Source: Deltaproteobacteria bacterium
GTDB lineage: Bacteria; Desulfobacterota; Desulfuromonadia; Geobacterales; Geobacteraceae
Length of the DNA stretch: 64,000 nucleotides
Direction of reading: 5' to 3'
Assembly: GCA_009668975.1 (NCBI GenBank)
Contig: SBEG01000001.1
Coordinates: forward strand, 186,001-250,000
The notes under the pieces are model-generated. The model worked only from the letters and a program-made list of their open reading frames with translations, had not been told where the DNA came from and did not search any database. The translations under genes and the position numbers were made by a program. Below are positions 1 through 8,273 of this stretch, one piece after another (within the stretch, counting starts at the first letter, position 1; every line of letters begins with the position of its first letter).

Positions 1-2
1 AT

Positions 3-1790
3 TTTCTGGCGAGCCTGAAACCGGACGAAAGCGCCATTGTGCTCTTCGGCCGCCCCTACAACGCCTTCAGCAAGTTCGGCAATATGGGCATTCCCCATAA
101 ATTCGCCAGCCGTGGCTACCGGGTTCTCCCGCACGATTTCCTGCCGCTCGAGGAACTGGGCGGGACTTCGGTCAGCCAGATGTATTGGGCAACCGGCCAG
201 GGGATCATGCAGGCGGCACACTTCGTCCAGTCGCAGCCGAATCTTTTCGGGGTTTACGTCACCAATTTCAGCTGCGGGCCTGACTCCTTCATCACCGGGT
301 ATTTCCGTGACCTGATGGGCAGGAAGCCCTCCCTCACCCTCGAGGTAGACGCCCATACCGCGGATGCGGGTATCGATACGCGCATTGAGGCATTCCTCGA
401 CGTGATCACGGGATACCGGGAACTGGAGATCGCTCCCGAGCAGCCCTCCGACTTCAGACCCGCCCGGATGCTCAGTATCGACGGTGACCATTGCCTGGAA
501 ACGGGCGACGGGAAACGCTACCGGATTACTGATCCGAGGGTGCATCTGGTCATTCCGTCCATGGGCGACTCGACCACCCTATGCCTCGCCGCCGCATTTC
601 GCCATGTCGGTATCAAGACAACCGCACTTGCCCCGCCCGGGCCGCAAGAGCTCTCCCTTGGCAAAGGACATACCACCTGCAAGGAATGCCTGCCACTCAT
701 CCTGACCACCGGCTCGTTGGTGAACTATCTGAACGAAATACGAAAAGAGGGAGAGATATTAGCCTATCTCATGCCGGACACGGACGGGCCCTGCCGCTTC
801 GGCCAGTACAATGTCTTTGTGAAAAATTTCATCCGCAAAAACAGGATTCCGGATCTGGCCCTCTTGACCTTTTCTTCCAGTGACAGTTACGACGGTTTGC
901 CGGCGGGACTTGCACGGCGCGCCTGGCTGGGCATGGCCATCGGGGACGGTCTCGAGGAAGTTCGTGCCGGAATCCTGACCCTGGCGGCAAACCAGGAGGA
1001 GGCGCTTACCGCTTTCAGCCGGGCCAGAAGCCGGATCATCAACAGCATCGCCAGTGACCGGTATGACGTTCTGATGGATACCTTGCGGGAAGAGATGACA
1101 GGACTCGCCTCCCTGAAGAAAAAGCTCGGCCTGGATGAAGTGACCCGAATTGCGCTGGTGGGTGAGATCTTTGTGCGGCGAGACGGTTTCTCGCGCCAGT
1201 ACCTGGTGGAAAGTCTGGCAAAAAAAGGCATTCTGGTTAGAACCGCTCCGATTACCGAATGGCTGCACTACACGGACTACTGTTTCAGGGAGGGCCTGAA
1301 TGGCCCCATTTCCCTGAAAAAGAAACTGAGCCTGACATTGAAGAAATTTGTCATGGGCAAGGATGAACGGCTTATTTTCCGGCATCTCGCACTGTCCGGC
1401 TTCCATGACGGTCACACCGTTGATATGGACCACCTGATGGCGAAGGGTGCCGCCCTGATCAACCCGGAACTGACCGGCGAAGCAATCTTGACCATCAGCT
1501 CGGCCCTCACCGAGATCGGTGACGAAACCCATGGCGTGATCAGCATCGGCCCCTTCGGCTGCATGCCCTGCCGCATCGCCGAATCGATCCTCAGCTACCG
1601 GCTCGAAGAGGAGAAGGCGCATTTCTCCCGGTCACGGGGGAATTTCTGGGCTCGCAACAAAGAACATCTGCAGCTGCCGTTTCTGGCGATCGAAAGCGAC
1701 GGCACGCCCTTTTCACAACTGGTCAAGACCCGGCTGGAAAGTCTCATTCTTTCCGCTAACCGACTTAAGGAAGATTTACGGGAGCATTGA
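3..1790 (+). CDS. 2-hydroxyacyl-CoA dehydratase activator-related protein, C-terminal part (5' truncated by window edge)
   Basis: The reading frame is open from base 3 and runs upstream of the first possible GTG at 39, so the start lies outside the window; 595 residues are visible. The region resembles the C-terminal half of the very large (about 1400 aa) activator-like proteins that follow BcrAD/BadFG-type ATPase domains with a DUF2229-like and an HgdB-type domain. Visible supports are the LFGRPYNAF stretch near the edge, a cysteine pair CKEC followed by LPLILTTGSL, and GPFGCMPCRIAE near the end, candidates for iron-sulfur ligands. Such proteins are thought to energise radical dehydratases or related reductases; the substrate cannot be told here. 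The ATPase half is not visible. It is followed after 12 bp by an inverted repeat. Confidence 0.8.
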   Translation, partial: FLASLKPDESAIVLFGRPYNAFSKFGNMGIPHKFASRGYRVLPHDFLPLEELGGTSVSQMYWATGQGIMQAAHFVQSQPNLFGVYVTNFSCGPDSFITGYFRDLMGRKPSLTLEVDAHTADAGIDTRIEAFLDVITGYRELEIAPEQPSDFRPARMLSIDGDHCLETGDGKRYRITDPRVHLVIPSMGDSTTLCLAAAFRHVGIKTTALAPPGPQELSLGKGHTTCKECLPLILTTGSLVNYLNEIRKEGEILAYLMPDTDGPCRFGQYNVFVKNFIRKNRIPDLALLTFSSSDSYDGLPAGLARRAWLGMAIGDGLEEVRAGILTLAANQEEALTAFSRARSRIINSIASDRYDVLMDTLREEMTGLASLKKKLGLDEVTRIALVGEIFVRRDGFSRQYLVESLAKKGILVRTAPITEWLHYTDYCFREGLNGPISLKKKLSLTLKKFVMGKDERLIFRHLALSGFHDGHTVDMDHLMAKGAALINPELTGEAILTISSALTEIGDETHGVISIGPFGCMPCRIAESILSYRLEEEKAHFSRSRGNFWARNKEHLQLPFLAIESDGTPFSQLVKTRLESLILSANRLKEDLREH

Positions 1791-1802
1791 AAGGCGAAAC
1801 CA

Positions 1803-1867
1803 TACCACCCCCAACCCCTCCTGAACTCCAAGTCCCCCTCCTATTTTAGGAGGGGCTAGGGGTGGTA
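1803..1867. repeat. 65-bp imperfect palindrome after the activator gene
   Basis: Two 20-base arms (1803-1822 and 1848-1867) are inverted copies differing at 2 positions; each has the form TACCACCCCnAnCCCCTCCT. A smaller hairpin, CCCTCC-TATTTT-(A)GGAGGG, sits inside. There is no U-tract, so it is not a classical intrinsic terminator. It lies 12 bp after the stop of the upstream gene and between convergent genes. REP-like element is an inference. Confidence 0.7.
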
Positions 1868-1948
1868 AGGTTCATATCTTCTCCACAAAAAAATGGGACT
1901 CCGAAAATTCCGAAGCCCCATCCTTACCATACTGTTCCAAACAACCCG

Positions 1949-3148
1949 CTACTCCCCCGTCAACAACTCCATCAAACGGAAGCCATCCTCCAGGACGAAG
2001 CCGGTCTTGGCGGCGGAAATCTCATCGTAACCCTCAATCCCCGGTTTCACCACATCCTCTCCACGGTAGACGATGAAGGGCACGGGATCACTGGTGTGGG
2101 TCATGAGACGGAGCGGCGTGGGGTGGTCGGGGGTGCAAAGGATCCGGTACTCGCCAAATTTCTTAATTCCCGCGCATATCGGCGCCACGATTTTGCTGTC
2201 GAAATCCTCAATGGCCTGGATCTTGTTGTCGAGACTGCCGGAATGGGATGATTCATCCGGCGCCTCCACGTGCAGGTAGACAAAATCGTGACGCTCAAGG
2301 GCATCGAGAGCGGCATCCGCTTTGCCCTGATAGTTGGTGTCGAGGTAGCCGGTTGCTCCGGGCACTTTGATGATTTCCAGACCGGCGTAGACGCCGATCC
2401 CGCGCACCAGGTCAACCGCGGAAATCACCGCACCGGTAAGGCCGAACTTGTCACGATACGTCTCCATGCGCGGCGCCTTGCCGTGTCCCCAGAACCAGAT
2501 GGAATTGGCCGGCGTCTTGCCGGCATCCAGACGTTGCCGATATAACGGGTGTTGCGCGAGAATCGACTGCGATTGTTTCATCAGGCGCAGAAGTGACTCC
2601 GCCCCGTCTCCCCTGGGGAGATGCGGCTCAATGCACTTTCCGGAAATATCATGGGGAGGAGTGAGATCGAGCTTTACCTTTCCATTGCGCCAGACCAGCA
2701 GATGCCGGTAGCTTACCCCGGGATGGAATTCGAATTCACTATCTCCCAACTCAGCGGCAAGTGTCGCAATGAGCTCTCGCCCCTCCTCCGTGGTGATGTG
2801 ACCGGAAGAGTAGTCAGCCATGAACACCGTTCCATCATCATTGCGCAGGTTCACCAGATTCAAACGGAAGGCAACATCGTCGGGCCCAAGGGCGACACCC
2901 ATGCTGGCCGCCTCCAGGGGAGACCTTCCGGTATAGCAGGTGCGAGGATCATAACCGAAAACCGAGAGATTCGCCACATCGCTCCCCGGGGGATAGCCGG
3001 GCGGAATCGTATGCGCGAGCCCCATCAGCCCCCTTTGGGCCATGAAATCCATGGCAGGCGTCCGGGCAAACTGCAGCGGAGTTTTCCCTCCCAGAGACTC
3101 GATCCCTTCGTCAGGCATACCGTCACCGAGCAATACGATATATTTCAT
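1949..3148 (-). CDS. apgM: Archaeal-type cofactor-independent phosphoglycerate mutase / proposed homoserine kinase
   Basis: A 399-aa alkaline-phosphatase-superfamily metalloenzyme. The N-terminus MKYIVLLGDGMPDEG holds the first metal-binding Asp, and PPGSDVANLSVFGYDP matches the active-site Ser/metal region of aPGAM proteins. Later GHG and VEAPDESSHSG segments carry further metal ligands. The family contains true 2,3-bisphosphoglycerate-independent phosphoglycerate mutases and a bacterial branch proposed to act as homoserine kinase in threonine synthesis; length and sequence style fit that second branch, but sequence reading alone does not decide. ATG start with AGAAAGGA 8 bases upstream. It lies 57 bp downstream of xerD, so probably the last gene of that transcript. 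Confidence 0.85.
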   Translation of the reverse strand: MKYIVLLGDGMPDEGIESLGGKTPLQFARTPAMDFMAQRGLMGLAHTIPPGYPPGSDVANLSVFGYDPRTCYTGRSPLEAASMGVALGPDDVAFRLNLVNLRNDDGTVFMADYSSGHITTEEGRELIATLAAELGDSEFEFHPGVSYRHLLVWRNGKVKLDLTPPHDISGKCIEPHLPRGDGAESLLRLMKQSQSILAQHPLYRQRLDAGKTPANSIWFWGHGKAPRMETYRDKFGLTGAVISAVDLVRGIGVYAGLEIIKVPGATGYLDTNYQGKADAALDALERHDFVYLHVEAPDESSHSGSLDNKIQAIEDFDSKIVAPICAGIKKFGEYRILCTPDHPTPLRLMTHTSDPVPFIVYRGEDVVKPGIEGYDEISAAKTGFVLEDGFRLMELLTGE

Positions 3149-3205
3149 GAGTTGGTCCTTTCTTACAGATACGATACAGAAACCCGTTCAGCCCGCACCA
3201 TACGG

Positions 3206-4093
3206 TCAGGCCCGGGGATGAAATTCTTCATGGATCTTCTTCAAGCGTTCCCGGGTGATGTGGGTATAAATCTGGGTCGTGGAAAGATCCGCGTGGCCGA
3301 GCATGAGCTGAACACTCCGCAGATCTGCGCCATTCTCCAGGAGATGCGTGGCAAACGAATGCCGCAGGGTATGCGGAGAAATGTTTTTCACGATCCCCGC
3401 CTGCCGTGCTCTTTTTTTGATAATATTCCAAAAAGCCTGGCGCGTCATGGGCGTACCGAGCCGGGAAAGAAAAAGATAATCGCTCCCGCCCTTTTTGTCC
3501 AGCTTCCAGCGTGCCTTTGCCAGGTATTCATCCAGGGATGCAATCGCGGTTTCCCCCAATGGCACCAGACGTTCCTTGCCGCCTTTGCCGCAGGTAAGCA
3601 GAAAACCGGCTGTCCTGTTGACCTCTCGCGACTTCAGCAGCACCAGTTCGGAAACCCGAAGCCCTGTTGCATAGAGCAGATCCAGCATCGACCGGTCCCG
3701 GACATCTTCCGGAATTTCACCGGCGGGTGCGGCAAGCAGTCGCTCGACGTCCTTGAAACTCAAGACCACCGGCAACTTGGCCACCGTACGGGGAGCATCG
3801 ATCAGCGAGGCCGGATTCCCCTCACAGTAGTTCTCGATTTCAAGAAAACGGTGAAACATCCGGACCGAGGATAAAGCACGCGACCTGCTCCGGGGAGCGA
3901 GACCAAGCTCCTTCAGACAGGCCAGGAAGGAGGCAATATCAAGTGGCCGGATCCGCGCAGGTTCGTCTATCTTTTGCCGTGACAGGAAAGTCAGATAGCG
4001 CTCGATATCTCGATGATAGGCTTCCAGGGTATTATCGGAAAGGCCTTTTTCCACCACCAGATAGGAGAGAAACAGATCAAGAAACTGTTTCAT
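3206..4093 (-). CDS. xerD: Site-specific tyrosine recombinase XerD/XerC
   Basis: 295 aa, the normal length for Xer recombinases that resolve chromosome dimers at dif with a partner recombinase and FtsK. An N-terminal SAM-like core-binding domain (about 1-90) is followed by the catalytic domain. All catalytic residues are visible: R146 in ATGLRVSEL, K170 in CGKGGKERL, H241 and R244 in SPHTLRHSFATHLL, H267 in MLGHADLSTTQIYTH, and nucleophile Y276. The start ATG overlaps the glnD stop by four bases (ATGA), suggesting translational coupling. XerD rather than XerC is chosen from overall style; the second Xer gene is not in the window. Confidence 0.9.
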   Translation of the reverse strand: MKQFLDLFLSYLVVEKGLSDNTLEAYHRDIERYLTFLSRQKIDEPARIRPLDIASFLACLKELGLAPRSRSRALSSVRMFHRFLEIENYCEGNPASLIDAPRTVAKLPVVLSFKDVERLLAAPAGEIPEDVRDRSMLDLLYATGLRVSELVLLKSREVNRTAGFLLTCGKGGKERLVPLGETAIASLDEYLAKARWKLDKKGGSDYLFLSRLGTPMTRQAFWNIIKKRARQAGIVKNISPHTLRHSFATHLLENGADLRSVQLMLGHADLSTTQIYTHITRERLKKIHEEFHPRA

Positions 4094-6813
4094 GCCTCAG
4101 CGATCGCCGAATACAAACGTTGCTTGATTTCCGCCAGTTTCTCTTTCGCAGTCAGCTTATGCCCGAAGATGTCCTTTACATAGAAAACATCGGCTACCTG
4201 GTCGATCTTCGTCGAAATTTTCGCTATACCGATATAGAGCCCCAACCTGGTCAGAGTGCTTGTAATGCAGTAGAGCAAGCCGACCTTGTCATGGGTATAG
4301 ATATCGATAACCGTGTAGTCGTCGGACACCTCGTTGTCGATCTCGATGACCGTCGGAAAGCGCGGCTTGACTTTTTCGGTCAGGACACTCGGGCGATGGC
4401 GTCTTTCCACCAGAGTCTGGACCTGAACCTTACCCTGAATGACCTGCAACAGGTCTTCCTCCAGGCGCTCCCAGCGGGCGGGTTCGGTAATGATAAAACC
4501 TTGCGGAGAATTGACCTGCAGCACATCAAATACTTTACCATTGCTGCTGGTATGAATCTGTGCGCCAAGGATGTTCATGCCATTGGCGGCCATCACTCCG
4601 GTTATCATGGAAAAGAGGCCGGGTACGTCCAGGGTGCAGATGCTCACATTCGAATAGGAACCGTCCGGAGCATGCTGAACCCGGGTCAGGAACGGTGCAT
4701 CGCCAAGCGTCAGCAACATCCTGACCTCCTCCGCAATGACAGCAGGAGTATTGGAGAGGAGGTTCCTGATACTGAGAGCCTTCAGTTCCTCTTTGACGAC
4801 TGCGGCAGGGTAATCGTTTTCGAGAAGTTTCAGGACGTCCTTCCGAATCTTCTTCAGCCGGTCGCTGCGCACTTCAAACTTGAAGTCGCCCCGTTCCAGC
4901 ACGGCAAAAGTCTTTTCGTACAACTCCTCCATCAGCATCGCTTTCCAGTCGGTCCAGATCTCTGGCCCTACCGCCTTGAGATCCGCATAGGTGAGCAGGT
5001 AGAGCATCTTTAAGGTTTCGCTGGTGCCCATCTGCCGGGCAAATTGGATTATCATTTTTTCATCATGAAGATCGCGCCGCTGGGCAATGTGAGCAAAGAG
5101 CAGATGGTGGCGCACGAGAAACTCCAGGCGTTCGCTGTCCTCCTTGCTGAGGCCGAGCCGCCGCGCAATGGTCGGCATCATTTCGGCGCCTTTTTCCGAG
5201 TGATTGCCCCCCTCACCTTTACCGATATCATGCAGAAGAACAGCCAGCAACAGCAGTTCACGTTTTGCGATCTCTCCGGCAAGTTTCGTCAACAGAGGTA
5301 AAACCTCACGATGTTCACCCTGGGTAAGCCGGATTACTTCCTCTACCGCAAAGAGGGAATGCACATCAACCGTGTACATATGGTAGAGATCGTGCTGGGC
5401 TTTGCAATAAACGCGCTCAAACTCCGGAATGAAGCGAATGAGAAATCCCAGGTAATGCATTTTCTTGAGGGTGCTCCCCACCTTTTTGTGCGAGCGCAGT
5501 ATGGCAAAAAAAGCTTGGTTCACCTCACGGTTGCGGCGGAATTTGTCATTCACCAGATGAAGGTTCCGGCGCACCAGATTCTGGGCATGCATGCTGATCT
5601 CGACATCATGCTTCTGTGCATATTCGAACAGCCGCATCAGCAGGGCCGGGTTTTCACTGAAAGCGTTCTCGACGGGGAGCGCCAATTCACCCTTGATCAC
5701 ATAAAACCCATCACCGACCGGTCTGCGCACCAGGTAGCCGAGTATTTTGCGGGAAGCATCTTCGCGATGCAGACATTTGGATACCATAAGCGACCAGAAC
5801 TGCTCGACACGGGTAGCATGCAGATAGTAGTCGCGGAGAAAATCTTCCACACCAAGCTGGTCACCCCGGTCCTTGTAGCCGAGGAACGCGGCAACTTTGC
5901 TCTGATCGCCGAAGGTCAACTGGTCGTTTCTGCGACAGGCCAGGTAATGGAGCTCGTTACGGATTCTCCATAGGTAGGAAAGCAAGCCTTCATAGGTTTC
6001 CAGTTCCTGTTCCGTGAGAACGCCCTTCATCACCAACTCGCGGGGCTCCGTAACTTTGAACTTGACCTTTGCGATCCAGAGTGCTGTCTGCAGGTCGCGC
6101 AGGCCGCCATCACCTTCCTTGATGTTCGGTTCAAGAAGATAGACCGAAGAACCATACTTCTCACGGCGCAGTTCCAGTTCAGAGACCTTCTGCCGGATGA
6201 AAGAATCGCTGCCTTTGGTCATGATCTGGGTCAGGACGGTCTTCTGGAGGTCCTTGAAAACGGTTTTATTTCCACAGATATAGCGGGTATCAAGAAGTGC
6301 CGTTTTCACCGTCATATCAGAATTTGACATTTCCTGGCAATCCTGGATGGTCCGGACCGAATAACCCACGTCAAGGCGCAAATCCCAAAGGAAATAAAGG
6401 ATTTTCTGGGCAATATCCTCAACCCGGCGGCTGTCTTTGCCGTTATGGAGGAACATGATATCAATGTCCGAGTGCGGGTTCAGCTCTCCCCGGCCATAGC
6501 CGCCGGTGGCCACAAGGGTAATCTGCTCCCGTCCGCCGCTCTGATAACGCACGTCGCTGATGATGCACTGAAAAAGCTTCTTCATCAGGATATCGACCAT
6601 CTCGGCCAGGGTGCGCACCACCCAGACCCCATCGGCACCGTCAGCATGACGGGACTGAATGAGCTCTCCGTAGTGGCTCATGAAATACCTGGCTCCGGAC
6701 AGATACAGCGGCCTTTTTTCCTCGAAGGAAGCCCGGCCGGAGTCGCCGTACGCCTGGTTCTCATCAGGGAAATATCGATCGATTTCGAAATCCATAGTCC
6801 TCATCCAAAACAC
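4090..6813 (-). CDS. glnD: Bifunctional [protein-PII] uridylyltransferase / uridylyl-removing enzyme
   Basis: 907 aa. It senses glutamine and adds or removes UMP on PII proteins, controlling nitrogen assimilation. Domain order is complete: nucleotidyltransferase motif GGYGRGELNPHSDID at residues 104-118, a central helical region, an HD phosphohydrolase domain with AVLLHDIGKGEGG (H528/D529), and two C-terminal ACT domains (about 705-785 and 830-905) that bind glutamine. The start is uncertain: the ATG at 6813 has no clear ribosome site, whereas an in-frame ATG at 6795 (MDFEID) follows GAGGACT. No PII or glutamine synthetase gene is nearby. It overlaps xerD downstream. Confidence 0.95.
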   Translation of the reverse strand: MFWMRTMDFEIDRYFPDENQAYGDSGRASFEEKRPLYLSGARYFMSHYGELIQSRHADGADGVWVVRTLAEMVDILMKKLFQCIISDVRYQSGGREQITLVATGGYGRGELNPHSDIDIMFLHNGKDSRRVEDIAQKILYFLWDLRLDVGYSVRTIQDCQEMSNSDMTVKTALLDTRYICGNKTVFKDLQKTVLTQIMTKGSDSFIRQKVSELELRREKYGSSVYLLEPNIKEGDGGLRDLQTALWIAKVKFKVTEPRELVMKGVLTEQELETYEGLLSYLWRIRNELHYLACRRNDQLTFGDQSKVAAFLGYKDRGDQLGVEDFLRDYYLHATRVEQFWSLMVSKCLHREDASRKILGYLVRRPVGDGFYVIKGELALPVENAFSENPALLMRLFEYAQKHDVEISMHAQNLVRRNLHLVNDKFRRNREVNQAFFAILRSHKKVGSTLKKMHYLGFLIRFIPEFERVYCKAQHDLYHMYTVDVHSLFAVEEVIRLTQGEHREVLPLLTKLAGEIAKRELLLLAVLLHDIGKGEGGNHSEKGAEMMPTIARRLGLSKEDSERLEFLVRHHLLFAHIAQRRDLHDEKMIIQFARQMGTSETLKMLYLLTYADLKAVGPEIWTDWKAMLMEELYEKTFAVLERGDFKFEVRSDRLKKIRKDVLKLLENDYPAAVVKEELKALSIRNLLSNTPAVIAEEVRMLLTLGDAPFLTRVQHAPDGSYSNVSICTLDVPGLFSMITGVMAANGMNILGAQIHTSSNGKVFDVLQVNSPQGFIITEPARWERLEEDLLQVIQGKVQVQTLVERRHRPSVLTEKVKPRFPTVIEIDNEVSDDYTVIDIYTHDKVGLLYCITSTLTRLGLYIGIAKISTKIDQVADVFYVKDIFGHKLTAKEKLAEIKQRLYSAIAEA

Positions 6814-6892
6814 ATCGCTCTACGACAAAACAAGGGCAGCCAAGCCCGGAAACCGGAAAAGATTCGACTGCCCGCGTCAAATTGAATGACCG

Positions 6893-8272
6893 TTAGTGCA
6901 ACTGTTTGATATAGCTTCGGACACCCTCAACAATTCCGGCTGCCGTCGCTTCATGATAGTTGCTGTCGGCAAGGAGTTCCGCATCGTGCTCATTGCTGAT
7001 AAAGGCGGTTTCAACCAGAATACTCGGCATGGTCGCCCCAAGCAGGACATAAAACGGGCCCTGTTTGACCCCGAGGTTTTTAACTCCGCTGTATTTCTTC
7101 TCCAGTTTTCCATGGAGTGATTTCTGCACATCATCTGCCAGGCGGGCCGAATCGTTGATCTTGTAATTTGCCATGAGATCGAAAAGAATATTCTGCAGCA
7201 GTCCGACCTTTTCCAGGGAGGTGTTGTTTTCCCGGGCAGCCACACGGACCGCCTTGTCCGACTTGGCCAGGTTCAGGTAATAGGTCTCGATCCCTGATGC
7301 GGACCTGTTCAGAGAGGCATTTGCGTGAATGGAGAGAAAGAGATCGGCATTCACCTTATTGGCTATCGCCGTCCGTTCTTCCAGCGGGATAAAGACATCG
7401 GTGGAGCGCGTCATCACCACATCGAGGCCCAGTTGTTCCTTCAACTGCCGGGCAAGTTTCAGCCCGATGGAGAGGACAATGTCCTTTTCCTTCAGACCAT
7501 CGGCGCCGATGGCGCCGGGATCATGCCCACCATGCCCCGGATCAACGACAATGCGTCTAATTTTCGCCGGCTTGAACGAACTTCCGGTACTCACCCGCTC
7601 AACCCTGACAGGTTCTCTCTCCGGAACAGGTTCTGGTCTGGACGCCTGAATTGTATTTTCCAAACGGGAAATCTCCGTTCTACGTTCACCTTTCACGTCG
7701 ATAATGACGCGAAACGGATCTGACAGAGGAAAGATTTTATAATCTTGAATATTTTCAATATCGAGCACGACCCGCACAACATCGGATCGAAACTGACCCA
7801 CCCGTGCCGTTTTCAGCAGACCGTCTCCGATGGATATATCCTTCACTCCTGGGGCGATCCGTGCGCCGGCGAAGTCAATGTAGATACGCTCGGGAAGAGA
7901 GACCTGGGGATCGCGCCGCAGCTTGTGCGGGGTAAAAGTAACCTCTCGATCCAGGGTAACGGCGATCCGGGTATAGTCCGGATTTGACCAGGAGCGGAGG
8001 TCCGTAACCAGGGCCCGGGGTCTACCAGAAGCCCCGATGGCATCAACGAGGGCTTTCCTGGATTCAGCGCAGTTGTCCGCGATACCTTGTTTAACTGAAC
8101 CCTTTCCCGCGGTTTCCCTGACGTTGACTTTACTGAGCTGAATGGGCTTGTCCGAAGGACTATTCGCCGTCGTGAGTTCCGTGCCGGTGATCCCTCGCGC
8201 CCCTGCAGCCAAAGGCAGAAGAAAACAGAGCAACGGAAGAATCAAAATGATGAATCCGTTTCTGATTTTCAC
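6893..8272 (-). CDS. N-acetylmuramoyl-L-alanine amidase with AMIN domain
   Basis: 459 aa. The hydrophobic N-terminus (about residues 7-24, ending near AAGARG) is a signal peptide, so the enzyme acts in the periplasm on peptidoglycan cross-link stems, typically during daughter-cell separation. An AMIN septal-targeting domain occupies about 88-195. The Amidase_3 domain follows, with zinc ligands H247 (VVDPGHGGHDPGAIG), E262 and H316 (LFLSIHANAS) and catalytic E421 (ILVETAFISN). A Pro/Glu/Arg linker (about 212-228) joins them. The start is one base past the mutS stop, so the two are probably co-transcribed. It is AmiC-like, but no EnvC/NlpD activator is visible. Confidence 0.92.
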   Translation of the reverse strand: MKIRNGFIILILPLLCFLLPLAAGARGITGTELTTANSPSDKPIQLSKVNVRETAGKGSVKQGIADNCAESRKALVDAIGASGRPRALVTDLRSWSNPDYTRIAVTLDREVTFTPHKLRRDPQVSLPERIYIDFAGARIAPGVKDISIGDGLLKTARVGQFRSDVVRVVLDIENIQDYKIFPLSDPFRVIIDVKGERRTEISRLENTIQASRPEPVPEREPVRVERVSTGSSFKPAKIRRIVVDPGHGGHDPGAIGADGLKEKDIVLSIGLKLARQLKEQLGLDVVMTRSTDVFIPLEERTAIANKVNADLFLSIHANASLNRSASGIETYYLNLAKSDKAVRVAARENNTSLEKVGLLQNILFDLMANYKINDSARLADDVQKSLHGKLEKKYSGVKNLGVKQGPFYVLLGATMPSILVETAFISNEHDAELLADSNYHEATAAGIVEGVRSYIKQLH

Positions 8273-8273
8273 T

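Noticed and set aside
759..1622. 287-codon open frame on the minus strand opposite the dehydratase-activator gene
   Set aside because: Shadow of a clearly conserved plus-strand coding region; no ribosome site or recognisable domain.
2621..3874. 417-codon open frame on the plus strand across apgM and xerD
   Set aside because: Lies antisense to two well-conserved genes and crosses their boundary; no family resemblance.
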